DNA of 64,000 bases from Nocardia nova SH22a (GCF_000523235.1 NZ_CP006850.1:6386001-6450000), one strand, 5' to 3'. Positions 8,548-17,128 are shown, counted from the stretch's first letter. Notes: generated by a model not told the origin, from the sequence alone. Numbers and translations are program-made.

Positions 8548-9426
8548 TCAGCCGCGCGCCCAGTCGTGGCCCCAGTAGCTGTCGGCGGTCATCTCCTCGG
8601 CGACGTAGCCCTCATCGACAAGCCTGCCGTCACAACCGAATTCGAGATCCCAGCCGCCCGGTGTGCGAACGTAGAACGAGATCATCTTGTCGTTGGTGTG
8701 GCGGCCCAGAGTGGAGGACAGGTGGTAGCCGTCGCGGGTGACGCGGTCCAGGGCGCGGCCCACATCGTCGATGGAGTCGACCTCCACCATCACGTGCACG
8801 ATGCCCGGGCCGTCACCGCGGCTGCCGGGAATCAGCGCGAGGCTGTGGTGGCGGGGGTTGACGCCCATGAAGCGGATCCAGATCGGATGCTCGGGCGGCC
8901 CCACCCGGAACGAGCCCCGCGAGGCGAAGTCCAGCACCTCGGTGTAGAAGCGGCGCGCCGCCTCGATATCGGGCACCGGCAGCACCACGTGGCCGAGTCC
9001 GAGATCGCCGGTGACGAAACGGTTTCCGTACTTGCCGAGCACCGGGCTGTGGTCCAGCAGCGGCCCGTGGAATACCTCCACGGTGAATCCGGACGGATCG
9101 GTGAAGGCGATCGCCTCCTCGACATGGCGCGCGACGGCCTCGGCCGGGCTCAGTTCGGTGACCTCGACGCCGTTGTCGCGCAGCAGGTCCGCGACCAGTG
9201 TCAGGCTGCGCCGATCGGCGACCTGCCAGCCCACCGCCAGGACCGCGTCCCGATCACCCGGGACCAGTTCCAGGCGGTAGGTGTGCTCGTCCATGCGCAG
9301 GTAGATCGCGTCCGGATTCGGGCCGGAGCCCTCGGCGAACCCGATGGTGTCGAAGGCGAACGCGCGCCACGCCTCGGCGTCGGCGATCTGTGCCCGGACG
9401 TATCCGAGCGAGCTGAACGCTGCCAT
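8548..9426 (-). CDS. hsaC: extradiol catechol dioxygenase, HsaC-like
   Basis: Type I extradiol dioxygenase, 292 aa, two vicinal-oxygen-chelate modules. Iron ligands are visible: His in LGLGHVVLPVPD, His in NPRHHSLALIP, and Glu in WDLEFGCDG. The C-terminus (FGCDGRLVDE … SYWGHDW) is close to M. tuberculosis HsaC as I recall it. HsaC cleaves 3,4-DHSA, the catechol made by HsaAB from the secosteroid, to 4,9-DSHA. It is the last gene of the hsaB-kshA-CxxC-kshB-hsaC transcript, 19 nt after kshB. Related BphC enzymes cleave biphenyl diols, but the neighbours favour steroid. It ends 6 bp from the convergent OYE fusion gene. Confidence 0.88.
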   Translation of the reverse strand: MAAFSSLGYVRAQIADAEAWRAFAFDTIGFAEGSGPNPDAIYLRMDEHTYRLELVPGDRDAVLAVGWQVADRRSLTLVADLLRDNGVEVTELSPAEAVARHVEEAIAFTDPSGFTVEVFHGPLLDHSPVLGKYGNRFVTGDLGLGHVVLPVPDIEAARRFYTEVLDFASRGSFRVGPPEHPIWIRFMGVNPRHHSLALIPGSRGDGPGIVHVMVEVDSIDDVGRALDRVTRDGYHLSSTLGRHTNDKMISFYVRTPGGWDLEFGCDGRLVDEGYVAEEMTADSYWGHDWARG

Positions 9427-9445
9427 ATGTCTCTCCTCGCGAGAT

Positions 9446-10609
9446 TCAGGAATAGGTGATGGAGATATCGTCGGAAACCGGAACCGCCTGGCAGGCAAGG
9501 ACATAGCCGTCGGCGAGATCGTCCTCCTCGAGGACCTCGTTGCGGCGCATCGCGACCTCACCGGACACGACCCGGCACACACAGGCGCTGCACGCGCCCT
9601 CCCGGCACGAATACGGCGCCTCGAGTCCCGCCGCCAGCAAGGTATCCAGCAGCACCTGCTCGCGCGGCCAGGCCAGGCGGTGTGTCGCATTGTCGAGGTC
9701 GACCTCGACCGCGACGGAATCGGTGTCGCCGGTGGTTTCGGCGCGGCGGATCTCGAACGGATTGCCGGACAGCGAGACGAACTTCTCGATGTGCACGCGA
9801 TCGCGGTCGGCGCCGTGTGCCGACATCGCCGCACCGACGGCGCTCATGAAGGGTGCGGGACCGCAGACGAATACCTCGCGCTCGGCCCACGGCCGGGCCA
9901 GTGCGGTCAGCTGCTCCACCGTGGGCAGGCCCTGCACGGATTCCAGCCAGTGCACCACCTGCAGCCGATCCGGATGTGCCGCGGCCAGTTCCGTGAGTTC
10001 TGCCGCGAAGATCACGGAGTTCTCGTCCCGGTTGGCATAGATCAGCGTGCACCGCCCACTTCCCCGCGCGAGCACCGATTCGAGAATCGACAGGACCGGG
10101 GTGATCCCGCTCCCGCCCGCGAACAGCAGCAGATCGAGGTCCAGCGAGGACGGTGTGAAGAGTCCGGCCGGGGGCAGTGCCTGCAAGGTGGTTCCCTCGG
10201 CGGCGTTGTCGCACAACCAGTTCGACCCGTATCCACCGGCGGTGCGTTTGACGGTGACCTTGAGCGGGCCGGGCTGGTGCGGTGCGCTGGACAACGAATA
10301 GCACCGGCTGACCGAACCGGTCCGGTCACTGGGAATCCGCAGGGTGAGGAACTGCCCGGGACGGTAGCCGAACCGCTCGGCCGCTTCGGGCTCCGGCACC
10401 AGCTCCAGCGACACCGCGTCCGCGGTCTCCCGCACGACTCGCACCACTCTGAGCAGTGCCGGACCGCTACCGGCCGGAGTCGAGCCCGCGATGTCGGCGA
10501 GGTCCTGCGGGGCGGCTCGATCCACGGCGGAATCTGTCGTTGCGGGCGCAGGTCCGCCCTGCGCCGAGCGGGCCTGCACGCCCGCGGACTCAGCTGTGGT
10601 TGTCATCAT
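9446..10609 (-). CDS. kshB: 3-ketosteroid 9alpha-hydroxylase reductase-like (KshB)
   Basis: Ferredoxin-NAD(P)H reductase of ~387 aa with three domains in order: an FAD-binding barrel (RYSL-type motif as RCYSLSSAP), an NAD-binding domain (LLFAGGSGITPVLSILE), and a C-terminal plant-type [2Fe-2S] ferredoxin (CREGACSACVCRV followed ~30 residues later by LACQ). Such reductases pass electrons from NADH to Rieske oxygenases; KshA is two genes upstream. The start is unclear: GTG 10615, ATG 10609 and ATG 10606 lie in one frame, with only GGTGAGG close by. A 190-bp spacer precedes it, which could hold a second promoter; I see no clear element. Other reductases of this family serve phenylacetyl-CoA or hydroxylase systems. 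Confidence 0.87.
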   Translation of the reverse strand: MMTTTAESAGVQARSAQGGPAPATTDSAVDRAAPQDLADIAGSTPAGSGPALLRVVRVVRETADAVSLELVPEPEAAERFGYRPGQFLTLRIPSDRTGSVSRCYSLSSAPHQPGPLKVTVKRTAGGYGSNWLCDNAAEGTTLQALPPAGLFTPSSLDLDLLLFAGGSGITPVLSILESVLARGSGRCTLIYANRDENSVIFAAELTELAAAHPDRLQVVHWLESVQGLPTVEQLTALARPWAEREVFVCGPAPFMSAVGAAMSAHGADRDRVHIEKFVSLSGNPFEIRRAETTGDTDSVAVEVDLDNATHRLAWPREQVLLDTLLAAGLEAPYSCREGACSACVCRVVSGEVAMRRNEVLEEDDLADGYVLACQAVPVSDDISITYS

Positions 10610-10805
10610 CCTCACCAGATCTGTTCCTGGACATAGAATTCGAGATATGGACGGACTCGTCCGCCACCGTTACCGGCTCCGCAGCCAGAGTCGTGCCTTC
10701 TGCGATCATCGGAGGAGGCTCATCCGGAGAGCGGAGCGGCTGCGGCCGTCGTCGTCCTCACCGAGCCCGTCCCGAGCCGCCGAGTTCCGTGTGCGCCCGG
10801 CCATG

Positions 10806-11063
10806 TCACCGGCCCCGTTCATGCGACGGCACAAAGGCCGCCCGTCCGCGCGTGCTCACGTCGGCATCGCGGGTGCTCACGCCCAGCCGTCCCGAATGCA
10901 CCGCCGCGTCGATACTGTCGTGCAGCGCCGCACAGGTGTGCCCGCCCGGCAGTTCGGTGCAGCGAGCGTGGGCGGCGTTGTTCCACTGCACGCTCGTGTG
11001 CTGCGGGCTGAACTTCTCCACCAGTACGCATGCCCCGCAGGACCGGCACGAAACCTCTTCCAT
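10806..11063 (-). CDS. small CxxC protein in the ksh operon
   Basis: 85-aa protein starting at the ATG 11 nt after the kshA stop. It has two cysteine pairs or near-pairs (CRSCGAC at residues 6-12, then ARCTELPGGHTC around 35-47) and a highly ordered KFSPQHTSVQWNNAA segment between them. The pattern suggests a small zinc- or iron-binding fold, perhaps assisting the Rieske oxygenase or shuttling electrons; that is inference. I recall similar small proteins beside kshA-like genes in other actinobacteria but cannot name a characterised one. The rest of the longer open frame upstream is kshA antiphase and not coding. The C-terminal ~30 residues look disordered. Confidence 0.65.
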   Translation of the reverse strand: MEEVSCRSCGACVLVEKFSPQHTSVQWNNAAHARCTELPGGHTCAALHDSIDAAVHSGRLGVSTRDADVSTRGRAAFVPSHERGR

Positions 11064-11074
11064 CACAGCCGCTC

Positions 11075-12214
11075 TCAGCCGACCGCTTGCTCGGCACGCT
11101 TGGCGAGGTTGTCGGCGACCTCCGCCTCCCAGGCGGTGACCGCGCGGGTGGTGTCGACCTCGAATTCGAAGCGGGCGGTCATCTCCTCGGCGATGTCGGC
11201 GACATCGGTGTAGAACTGCTCGTACCAACGTCGCAGCTGATAGACCGGGCCGTCCTCCTCGCACAACAGCGGATTGTTGATGCGCGACTTGCGTTTCCAG
11301 ATCGCGGCGTCCTGTTCGAAGCCGCGGCCCAGACCGCCGACGAAGGCGGCCGCGATCTCCTCGGCTCGCTCCGACGAAACCCCTTCCGGCCGTTTGGCGA
11401 TGGCGCCGTACTGCAACAGGAATCGGTTCTCGGTGATCGGGTAGTGGCAGTTGATCAGATAGCCCTCCATCGAGGGTCCGGCGCTCTCACTGCGCAGGTA
11501 GTCGATCATGTAGGAGGGTCCGTAGTAGGACGCCTCCGAGTGCAGGGTGTTCTTGCCGCCCAACGCTTTAGCGGTCTCACCCATCATGTCCTCGCGGGAG
11601 ATGGAGGTCATGTACTGGCTGGCGGTGTGGCCCTCGAAGACGTTCTTGAAGAAGGTCGGGAAGCCGTAGTGCACGTAGAAGAAGTGCGCCATGTCCACGA
11701 CGTTGTCGACCACCTCGCGGCAGTTGGCCTCGACGATCATGGAGTTCCACGTCCAGTCGGTCCAGTCGTCGTCGAAGGCGGCGTCCAGGCGCGGAATGGT
11801 GACCTCGGCGGGCGGCTGCCCGCCCTCCGGATCGTTCCAGACGAACAGCTGTTTGTTCTGCTCGAAGGTCGGCCACGCCTTGGTGCGCGCGAGCGGCGGA
11901 ACGCGGCGGGCATAAGGGATTCCGGTGCACCTGCCCTTCCCGTTCCAGCGCCAGTCGTGGAAGGGGCAGGCCAGCGAATCGCCCTTGATCGTGCCGTCGG
12001 CGAGATTGCCGCCCATGTGCGGGCAGTAGGCGTTGAGCACGTTGAGTGCGCCGTCCTCGCCCGCGAACACCACCAGTTCGGTGCCGAATGCGGCGACCGT
12101 ATGCGGCCGCCCGTCGCGGAAGGAGTCCGCCAGGCCCAGGCAGTGCCAGCCACGGGCGAACCGGGCGGGCGGCGCGCCCGCGTCGATGACCCGTACATCG
12201 CTGTCGCTGTTCAT
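11075..12214 (-). CDS. kshA: 3-ketosteroid 9alpha-hydroxylase oxygenase (KshA)
   Basis: Rieske non-haem iron oxygenase, 379 aa. The N-terminal Rieske domain binds [2Fe-2S] through YCPHMGG and CPFHDWRW (C-x-H and C-x2-H, ~residues 63-85). The catalytic domain has the mononuclear-iron motif in DNVVDMAHFFYVHYG (~residue 165). The C-terminal EEDGPVYQLRRWYEQFY is nearly diagnostic of KshA. It hydroxylates C9 of 4-androstene-3,17-dione or its 1,4-diene; together with KstD this opens ring B. The start ATG 12214 has no strong ribosome site. It is 170 nt downstream of hsaB and followed after 11 nt by the CxxC gene. Substrate range may differ from the main cholesterol enzyme. Confidence 0.93.
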   Translation of the reverse strand: MNSDSDVRVIDAGAPPARFARGWHCLGLADSFRDGRPHTVAAFGTELVVFAGEDGALNVLNAYCPHMGGNLADGTIKGDSLACPFHDWRWNGKGRCTGIPYARRVPPLARTKAWPTFEQNKQLFVWNDPEGGQPPAEVTIPRLDAAFDDDWTDWTWNSMIVEANCREVVDNVVDMAHFFYVHYGFPTFFKNVFEGHTASQYMTSISREDMMGETAKALGGKNTLHSEASYYGPSYMIDYLRSESAGPSMEGYLINCHYPITENRFLLQYGAIAKRPEGVSSERAEEIAAAFVGGLGRGFEQDAAIWKRKSRINNPLLCEEDGPVYQLRRWYEQFYTDVADIAEEMTARFEFEVDTTRAVTAWEAEVADNLAKRAEQAVG

Positions 12215-12384
12215 GATTCCTCCGTCTCGATTGCCCGTTCGCCGGCCGCCCGGCGTCGAACCATGCCCCGGGTGATGATTCGATGCTCGCCACCGGGCGG
12301 GGCCCGTGGCATCCGTAGTCCCACTGGGCGGGAGATCGGCGCCGCCCAGTGGGCGGCCACACGATCGGGCGAGCGCCTCCGGCG

Positions 12385-12888
12385 TCAGTGACCGTGCAGC
12401 CGTTCGAAACCCGCGCGATAGAACAGCAGCGGCGGCTGTTCGGAGTGTTCGCTCAGCGCGGTCACCCGCGCGATCACGATGGTGTGATCGCCGCCGTCGA
12501 TCTCCCGATCCAATTCACAATCGATACTCGCGAGCGCACCATCCAACCGGGGCGCGCCGTTACCGGAGACCACCCAATCGACCCCGGCGAACTTGTCGGT
12601 GCCGCTGCGGGCCAGCGCCCGGCAGATCTCGGCCTGATCGTGGGCCAGGATGTTCACACAGAACCGCCCGGCGGCGCGGATCCGCGGCCAGGACGTCGAG
12701 GTCCGCGCGGGAAAGAACGCGACCGCGGGCGGATCCAGCGACAGCGACGAGAACGACTGGCAACTGAACCCCACGGGCTGCCCCTCGGCCAGTGCGGTGA
12801 TCACCGTGACCCCGGTGCAGAACCTGCCGAGCACGGATTTGAACGTCGCATCCGGAACTGCCGGATCCATCTGAACTGCCGGTTCCAC
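12385..12888 (-). CDS. hsaB: flavin reductase component of the secosteroid hydroxylase (HsaB-like)
   Basis: 167-aa NADH:FMN reductase of the HpaC/HsaB group. Hallmarks are FCTGVTVITALAEGQPVGFS, SFSSLSLDPPAVAFF, GRFCVNILAHDQ and DKFAGVDW near the middle, and a GDH with downstream LLFYR at the C-terminus, all as in HsaB. It supplies reduced flavin to HsaA, which here lies ~9 kb away. Two GTG starts are possible; the inner one (12888) has GAGGAG 5 nt upstream and is chosen, the outer one at 12894 abuts the ribosome site. It heads the minus-strand steroid operon and faces iclR. A -10-like TATATA element and an inverted repeat lie just upstream. Confidence 0.88.
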   Translation of the reverse strand: MEPAVQMDPAVPDATFKSVLGRFCTGVTVITALAEGQPVGFSCQSFSSLSLDPPAVAFFPARTSTSWPRIRAAGRFCVNILAHDQAEICRALARSGTDKFAGVDWVVSGNGAPRLDGALASIDCELDREIDGGDHTIVIARVTALSEHSEQPPLLFYRAGFERLHGH

Positions 12889-12909
12889 GGCCACTCCTCA
12901 TGTCGAACA

Positions 12910-12933
12910 GATATATAGCTGTCAGTCATGACA
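12910..12933 (-). promoter_or_regulatory. hsaB promoter with inverted repeat
   Basis: On the minus strand an AT-rich -10-like TATATA (12912-12917) lies ~24 nt upstream of the hsaB start. Overlapping its upstream side is a perfect inverted repeat, TGTCA-4 nt-TGACA (12920-12933), well placed for a repressor. No -35 match is visible. Confidence 0.45.
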
Positions 12934-13070
12934 CCAGGGCGGGACGAGTGCGAGTCAACGGCCGGGCTCGGTCACCGGGACGGAATTCCGTAGCACCTAC
13001 GTAGTTCCAACGATTCGCGAACCGCGCGCCATGGGCCACTGTGACTGGTAACACAAATACGAAAAGGCAC

Positions 13071-13086
13071 ATGCCTAGTAGAAATA
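13071..13086 (-). promoter_or_regulatory. shared regulon motif, copy 1 (hsaB/iclR)
   Basis: Read on the minus strand, TATTTCTACTAGGCAT. It differs at one position from the copies upstream of ribBA (15394) and in the kstD/LLM gap (35477) over their common 16 bases, counting K as matched. It lies between the divergent hsaB and iclR genes, 35 bp before the iclR start and near an AGTA-4 nt-TACT repeat. Likely an operator, perhaps for the IclR protein. Confidence 0.6.
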
Positions 13087-13120
13087 CTCCTAGACTGCAT
13101 ATGAGCCAACGGAGGTACAT

Positions 13121-13948
13121 ATGACCGCGCCGCCCACGGAACGCACCATCGCCGCGCCCCACCCGTCGCATGCCGCGGCCCGTCGGCCCGCCACCGCGAT
13201 CCCGGTGTCGATGATCGAGCGGATGACGCTGATCCTCGACGCCTTCGACGCCGGTACCCCGAGCCTCACGCTGCTGGAACTCGTCGAACGGACCGGACTG
13301 CCCCGCTCGACGGTGCACCGCATCCTCGATCAGATGATCCGGCTGCGCTGGCTCGCGCATTCCGCCGGTGGTTACCGGCTCGGCATGCGCACCCTCGAAC
13401 TGGGCGGACTCACCGCCGATCACAACGAGATCCGCGATGCGGTGAGCCCGCTGCTGCACGAACTGTCCCAGCGCACCGGCATGGTGGGCCATCTGGCGGT
13501 CCTGGACGGCCGCGAGGTGGTGTACCTGGACAAGGCCGGTGGCCGGTTCGCCGCCGCGCTGCCGACCCGGCTCGGCGGCCGGATGCCCGCCCACGCCACG
13601 GCCCTGGGCAAGGCGATGCTGTCGGCGCTCGACCCCGCCATCGCCGAGGCCGCCTTCCGCACCCGGCTGCCCCGTCTGACGCCCCGCACCCTCGCCGAAC
13701 CCGATGCCCTGCATCGCGAACTCGGCCAGATCCGGCTGCGGCAGGGCGTGGCCGTCGACCGCGAGGAGTCCATGGCCGGAATCGCCTGTGTCGCAGCACC
13801 GTTGCGCGGCCGCGGGGCTCCACCGGCCGCGCTGTCGCTGTCCGGGCGCGCCGACGGGATGAGTTACGACCGGCTGGCCCGCGTCGTCCTCGAGGTCGTC
13901 CACGAGGCCGGGCGGGCACTGCTGCCCCACCGTTCCCGCTGGCGCTGA
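13121..13948 (+). CDS. IclR-family transcriptional regulator
   Basis: 275 aa. A ~30-residue disordered leader precedes the winged HTH (MIERMTLILDAFD … TLLELVERTGLPRSTVHRIL, residues ~31-75). The rest is the IclR ligand-binding domain, with GMVGHLAVLDGREVVYLDK, the PTRLGGRMPAHATALGKAML signature and GIACVAAPLRG. Start ATG 13121 follows GGAGG by 5 nt. It is divergent from hsaB-kshA-kshB-hsaC and is therefore the first candidate for their regulator. IclR proteins act as activators or repressors of aromatic and steroid-like catabolism and sense a pathway intermediate. The motif at 13071 recurs at two other catabolic promoters, which could make it a wider regulator. Confidence 0.9.
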   Translation: MTAPPTERTIAAPHPSHAAARRPATAIPVSMIERMTLILDAFDAGTPSLTLLELVERTGLPRSTVHRILDQMIRLRWLAHSAGGYRLGMRTLELGGLTADHNEIRDAVSPLLHELSQRTGMVGHLAVLDGREVVYLDKAGGRFAAALPTRLGGRMPAHATALGKAMLSALDPAIAEAAFRTRLPRLTPRTLAEPDALHRELGQIRLRQGVAVDREESMAGIACVAAPLRGRGAPPAALSLSGRADGMSYDRLARVVLEVVHEAGRALLPHRSRWR

Positions 13949-13974
13949 TTTCGGATCCGCATATGACTGGGCGC

Positions 13975-13980
13975 TATAGT
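13975..13980 (+). promoter_or_regulatory. -10 element of a leaderless padR promoter
   Basis: TATAGT is a good -10 hexamer ending 6 nt before the ATG at 13987, placing the transcription start at the start codon. A weak relative of the shared motif (TTTCG, then GCATA) lies just upstream at about 13949-13967. Confidence 0.55.
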
Positions 13981-13986
13981 TCGGCG

Positions 13987-14607
13987 ATGACATCAGGCAC
14001 CGACCTGCCGACCACCTCGTGGGCCGTACTCGGGATGCTCTCGCACGCGGACGAGCTGTCCGGCTACGACCTGAAGAAGTGGGCGGACTGGAGTCTGCAG
14101 TTCTTCTACTGGAGTCCGTCGTTCAGCCAGATCTACGCCGAACTCAAACGCCTGGAGAAGCACGGTTACGTCACCTCGCGCACGGTGACCTCCGAGGACG
14201 GTATCCGCGGGAAGCGGATGTACGCGATCACGCCGACCGGCCGGGACGCGGTGGCGCACTGGGTCAATCACTCACCCGTCGAAGCGCCGGTCCTCAAGCA
14301 CAGCGTGCTGCTGCGTGCATGGCTCGGCCATCTGGCCGAGCCGGACCGCTTACGCGAAATCCTCACCGCGCACATCGATTACGCGGAGAACATGCGCCGC
14401 CGCGCCGCCGCCGACGCCGAGGGCTCCGACTCCAATCCGGACTGGGCCTTCCCGAGCGCGGTATTGCGCTGGTGCATCCGCCATTACGAGGCCGAACGAC
14501 AGCTGGCCGAGGATCTGCTCACCGATCTGGAGGCGCTGAACAAGCGGGGCCGGTTGCCGCGCAATCGCGAATCCCCGCTCGCACCACCGAAATCGAAGTC
14601 CCGGTAG
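13987..14607 (+). CDS. PadR-family transcriptional regulator
   Basis: 206 aa. The N-terminal winged helix is of the PadR type: WAVLGMLSHADELSGYDLKK, WSPSFSQIYAELKRLEKHGY and GKRMYAITPTGRDAV. The C-terminal Vir-like helical dimerisation domain covers residues ~100-190, and the tail is basic. PadR proteins repress phenolic-acid or drug-response genes in response to small aromatic effectors. An upstream in-frame start at 13963 is possible but would lie upstream of the TATAGT -10 element, so 13987 is preferred. It lies 38 nt after iclR, same strand, and converges on the methyltransferase gene with 4 nt between stops. Target genes are not evident. Confidence 0.87.
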   Translation: MTSGTDLPTTSWAVLGMLSHADELSGYDLKKWADWSLQFFYWSPSFSQIYAELKRLEKHGYVTSRTVTSEDGIRGKRMYAITPTGRDAVAHWVNHSPVEAPVLKHSVLLRAWLGHLAEPDRLREILTAHIDYAENMRRRAAADAEGSDSNPDWAFPSAVLRWCIRHYEAERQLAEDLLTDLEALNKRGRLPRNRESPLAPPKSKSR

Positions 14608-14611
14608 CGGA

Positions 14612-15274
14612 TCACACCCGCCGGATGCGCGCCAGCCACGCCGCGGCATCGACGATGCCGTCCGCGGACACATCGAGTCCCGCGAGATTGCCCGCCACCA
14701 GCGCGGTGGCCCGGCCACGGTAGCGGGACGGACTCAGATCCTCCAATTCCCATCCCGCACCGAATGATTCGCGGATCAGATCATCGCTGATACGCGGCCC
14801 GAAGCCTTCCTCGACATCGGAGAGGGCGAGCACGTGCACCAGGCCACCGGGGCGGCACAGGGCATGCAGTGCACGCACATATCCGGCGCGATCCTCCGGT
14901 TCCTCGCGGAAGACGTGGAACAGGGCACTGTCGACGATCGTGTCGAAAACACCGAGTTCGGCGGCAGCGTGCGCGTCCGAGCCCAGCCGGACCGCGTCGG
15001 CCACCAGGAATCGCGCGGCGGGCACTCCCTTCGCGGCGGCGTTGCGGCGCGCGTATTCGACCGCACTCGGGGACAGGTCGATGCCCGTCACGTCGTAGCC
15101 CAGCGCGGTCAGGGCGATGGTGTGCTCCCCTGCCCCGGCGCCGATATCGAGCACCCGGCCCCGGATCCACCCCTCCTTCTCGAGTGCGATGATCGCGCGC
15201 TGCGGTTCACCGATCACCCAGGGGGCGGTGTCGTTGTCGTAGGCGGGATTCCAGTCCTCTGCGGTCCGTGTCAT
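14612..15274 (-). CDS. class I SAM-dependent methyltransferase
   Basis: 220-aa soluble methyltransferase. Motif I is VLDIGAGAGEHTIALTALGY (~residue 41), followed by the acidic residue in VTGIDLSPSAVEYAR, motif II in FDTIVDSALFHVF and post-motif GGLVHVLALSD. The N-terminal WNPAYDNDTAPWVIGEPQ is typical of small-molecule or thiol methyltransferases of the TehB/UbiE-like type. The substrate is unknown. I chose ATG 15274 over the in-frame start at 15301 because conserved sequence begins there; the ribosome site is weak. It is divergent from ribBA and not obviously in an operon. Confidence 0.82.
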   Translation of the reverse strand: MTRTAEDWNPAYDNDTAPWVIGEPQRAIIALEKEGWIRGRVLDIGAGAGEHTIALTALGYDVTGIDLSPSAVEYARRNAAAKGVPAARFLVADAVRLGSDAHAAAELGVFDTIVDSALFHVFREEPEDRAGYVRALHALCRPGGLVHVLALSDVEEGFGPRISDDLIRESFGAGWELEDLSPSRYRGRATALVAGNLAGLDVSADGIVDAAAWLARIRRV

Positions 15275-15393
15275 GAGACCACCGTGCACCCTCAACCGCA
15301 CTCGAGGTCAACACCCGGTACCGGAGCCGCGCCCGCCACGCGAACCCAGAATCTCACTGAGCGGAACCCTTCCTAGCGGAGAGCGTTTCGGAA

Positions 15394-15411
15394 TATTTCT
15401 ATTAGGCATAC
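15394..15411 (+). promoter_or_regulatory. shared regulon motif, copy 2 (ribBA)
   Basis: TATTTCTATTAGGCATAC, 13 bp before the ribBA start and directly abutting its AGGAGG ribosome site. It equals the copy at 35477 except for one base and matches the 13071 copy in reverse orientation. So close to the start codon, a bound protein would block transcription or early elongation. Confidence 0.65.
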
Positions 15412-15423
15412 AGGAGGTGCCCG

Positions 15424-16668
15424 ATGCCCGGTGAACTCGATTCCATCCAGAACGCGCTCGACGCCCTGACCGCAGGGCGGCCCGTGGTCGTGGTCGACGA
15501 CGAGGACCGCGAGAACGAAGGTGATCTGGTTCTGGCCGCGGAGTTCGCGACCGCGGAAACCATCGCGTTCGTGGTTCGCCACACCAGCGGGGTGCTGTGC
15601 GTGCCGATGCCCGGCCCGGATCTCGACCGGCTGGCCCTGCCGCCGATGACCGCGGTCAACGAGGATCCGAAGGGCACCGCCTACACCGTATCGGTCGACG
15701 CGGCGGCGGGCGTCAGCACGGGTATCTCGGCGGCCGACCGCGCCCGGACCATGCGCGTGCTGGCCGATCCACGCACCGTCGCGGCCGATCTGACCCGGCC
15801 CGGTCACGTCTTCCCGCTGCGTGCCCATCCGCGCGGCGTGCTGGGGCGGGCCGGGCACACCGAGGCGACGGTCGATCTGCTGCGCGCGGCCGGACTGCGG
15901 CCCACCGGCGTGATCGCCGAGGTGGTCGACGACGACGGGTCGATGGCCCGGTTGCCGCGGCTGCTGACCTTCGCCCGCGCCCACGACCTGCCGATCGTGT
16001 CCATCGCGGATCTGATCGAATACCGCAAGCAGCGTGAGAACACCGTCACCCGCCTCGCCGAGACCCGGCTGCCCACCCGCTACGGCGATTTCCGGGTGTT
16101 CGGTTACCGCGACGCCGTCTCCGGCGACCAGCCGCCGGTCGAACATCTCGCCCTGGTCTTCGGCGATCCGGCCGGAACCGATGTGCTGGCCCGGCTGCAT
16201 TCGGAATGCCTCACCGGCGATGCCTTCGGTTCGCTGCGCTGCGACTGCGGCGAACAGCTCGACGCCGCCCTGCGCGCGGTGGCCGCGGAGGGCCGTGGCG
16301 TGGTGGTGTATCTGCGCGGCCAGGAGGGACGCGGGATCGGCCTGCTGAACAAGCTGCGCGCCTACGAACTCCAGGACGCCGGGGCCGACACCGTGGACGC
16401 CAATCTGCGCCTCGGACTGCCGATCGACGCCCGTCGCTACGGCGCGGGGGCCCAGATCCTCACCGATCTGGGTGTCGAGTCGGTGCGGCTGCTGAGCAAC
16501 AATCCGGACAAGCAGGCCGGACTGCAGGCGCACGGCATCGCCGTCACCCGGCGCATCCCGCTGCAGACCGACCCGACCGAGCACAACGTCCGCTATCTGC
16601 GCACCAAGCGCGAGCGCATGCGCCACCAGCTGCCCGGACTCGATATCGCCTCCGTCGCGGTCAACTGA
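15424..16668 (+). CDS. ribBA: bifunctional DHBP synthase / GTP cyclohydrolase II (RibBA)
   Basis: 414 aa with both riboflavin-entry activities. Residues ~1-200: 3,4-dihydroxy-2-butanone-4-phosphate synthase, with [16 protein letters not shown] and [10 protein letters not shown] … [11 protein letters not shown]. Residues ~205-400: GTP cyclohydrolase II, with the zinc cysteines in [35 protein letters not shown] and [10 protein letters not shown]. It starts the flavin pathway from GTP and ribulose 5-phosphate. It stands alone, without ribC, ribD or ribH, so it is probably a second copy that boosts FMN/FAD supply. It sits among flavin-hungry steroid enzymes and carries their shared motif just upstream. 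AGGAGG 7 nt before ATG 15424 fixes the start. Confidence 0.93.
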   Translation: MPGELDSIQNALDALTAGRPVVVVDDEDRENEGDLVLAAEFATAETIAFVVRHTSGVLCVPMPGPDLDRLALPPMTAVNEDPKGTAYTVSVDAAAGVSTGISAADRARTMRVLADPRTVAADLTRPGHVFPLRAHPRGVLGRAGHTEATVDLLRAAGLRPTGVIAEVVDDDGSMARLPRLLTFARAHDLPIVSIADLIEYRKQRENTVTRLAETRLPTRYGDFRVFGYRDAVSGDQPPVEHLALVFGDPAGTDVLARLHSECLTGDAFGSLRCDCGEQLDAALRAVAAEGRGVVVYLRGQEGRGIGLLNKLRAYELQDAGADTVDANLRLGLPIDARRYGAGAQILTDLGVESVRLLSNNPDKQAGLQAHGIAVTRRIPLQTDPTEHNVRYLRTKRERMRHQLPGLDIASVAVN

Positions 16669-16708
16669 CTGCCGTTCACCGAATGTCGTTGTGCCGCAAC
16701 GGAGGCCG

Positions 16709-17119
16709 TCAGAGTCGATGCTCGGCCAGCCAGCGCCGGGCACGCGTCGGTGAGGCCCGGCTCAGCCATGCGTCCTGGACCACCTCGCTCAGTTCGTCGA
16801 CATCGAGTTCACCGATGTGCGCGCCGCGTAACAACACCGACGGATGCCCGTCGAAATGAGCGGTGGTGAAGAACGGCGAATCCGGGTCCTGCACCAGCGC
16901 CAGTTTGTCCGAGGGCGAGGGCACCCAGAAGATGATCACGTCGGGATAGCGCTCGCCGGTCTCGGGATCGGCCGCGTCCGGGCGCGGGGTCCGGAAGAAC
17001 ACGAACGATTTGCGGCCGACCTGATAGATCGGGTTGCCGCGCGGTCCGCGCTCCACGGTCACGTGCGGCATGGCCAGGGCCAGCCGCTCCACATCCTCGA
17101 TCCGAGCCCGGCGCGCCAT
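16709..17119 (-). CDS. MmcQ/YjbR-family protein
   Basis: 136-aa protein of the MmcQ/YjbR (DUF419) superfamily, a small alpha/beta fold related to the double-wing DNA-binding fold. Seen are ALAMPHVTVERGPRGNPIYQVGRKSFVFF near the N-terminus, a DKLALVQDPDSPFFTTAHFDG-like middle and a C-terminal DAWLSRASPTRARRWL, all standard. Function is unproven in this family; DNA binding is only a structural suggestion. It begins 9 nt after the LLM oxidoreductase stop on the same strand, so the two form an operon. It converges on ribBA. Confidence 0.83.
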   Translation of the reverse strand: MARRARIEDVERLALAMPHVTVERGPRGNPIYQVGRKSFVFFRTPRPDAADPETGERYPDVIIFWVPSPSDKLALVQDPDSPFFTTAHFDGHPSVLLRGAHIGELDVDELSEVVQDAWLSRASPTRARRWLAEHRL

Positions 17120-17128
17120 CGCCGTGCC

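Noticed and set aside
10456..11213. Plus-strand frames of 227-240 aa over the ksh operon
   Set aside because: Shadows of the kshB-CxxC-kshA genes; no domain features.
12889..13120. KstR-type box (AAC..GTT) at the hsaB/iclR gap
   Set aside because: No such palindrome seen by eye; the AT-rich shared motif is different.
15302..15423. FMN riboswitch ahead of ribBA
   Set aside because: The leader is too short and shows no RFN-type conserved boxes; the shared motif fills the region.
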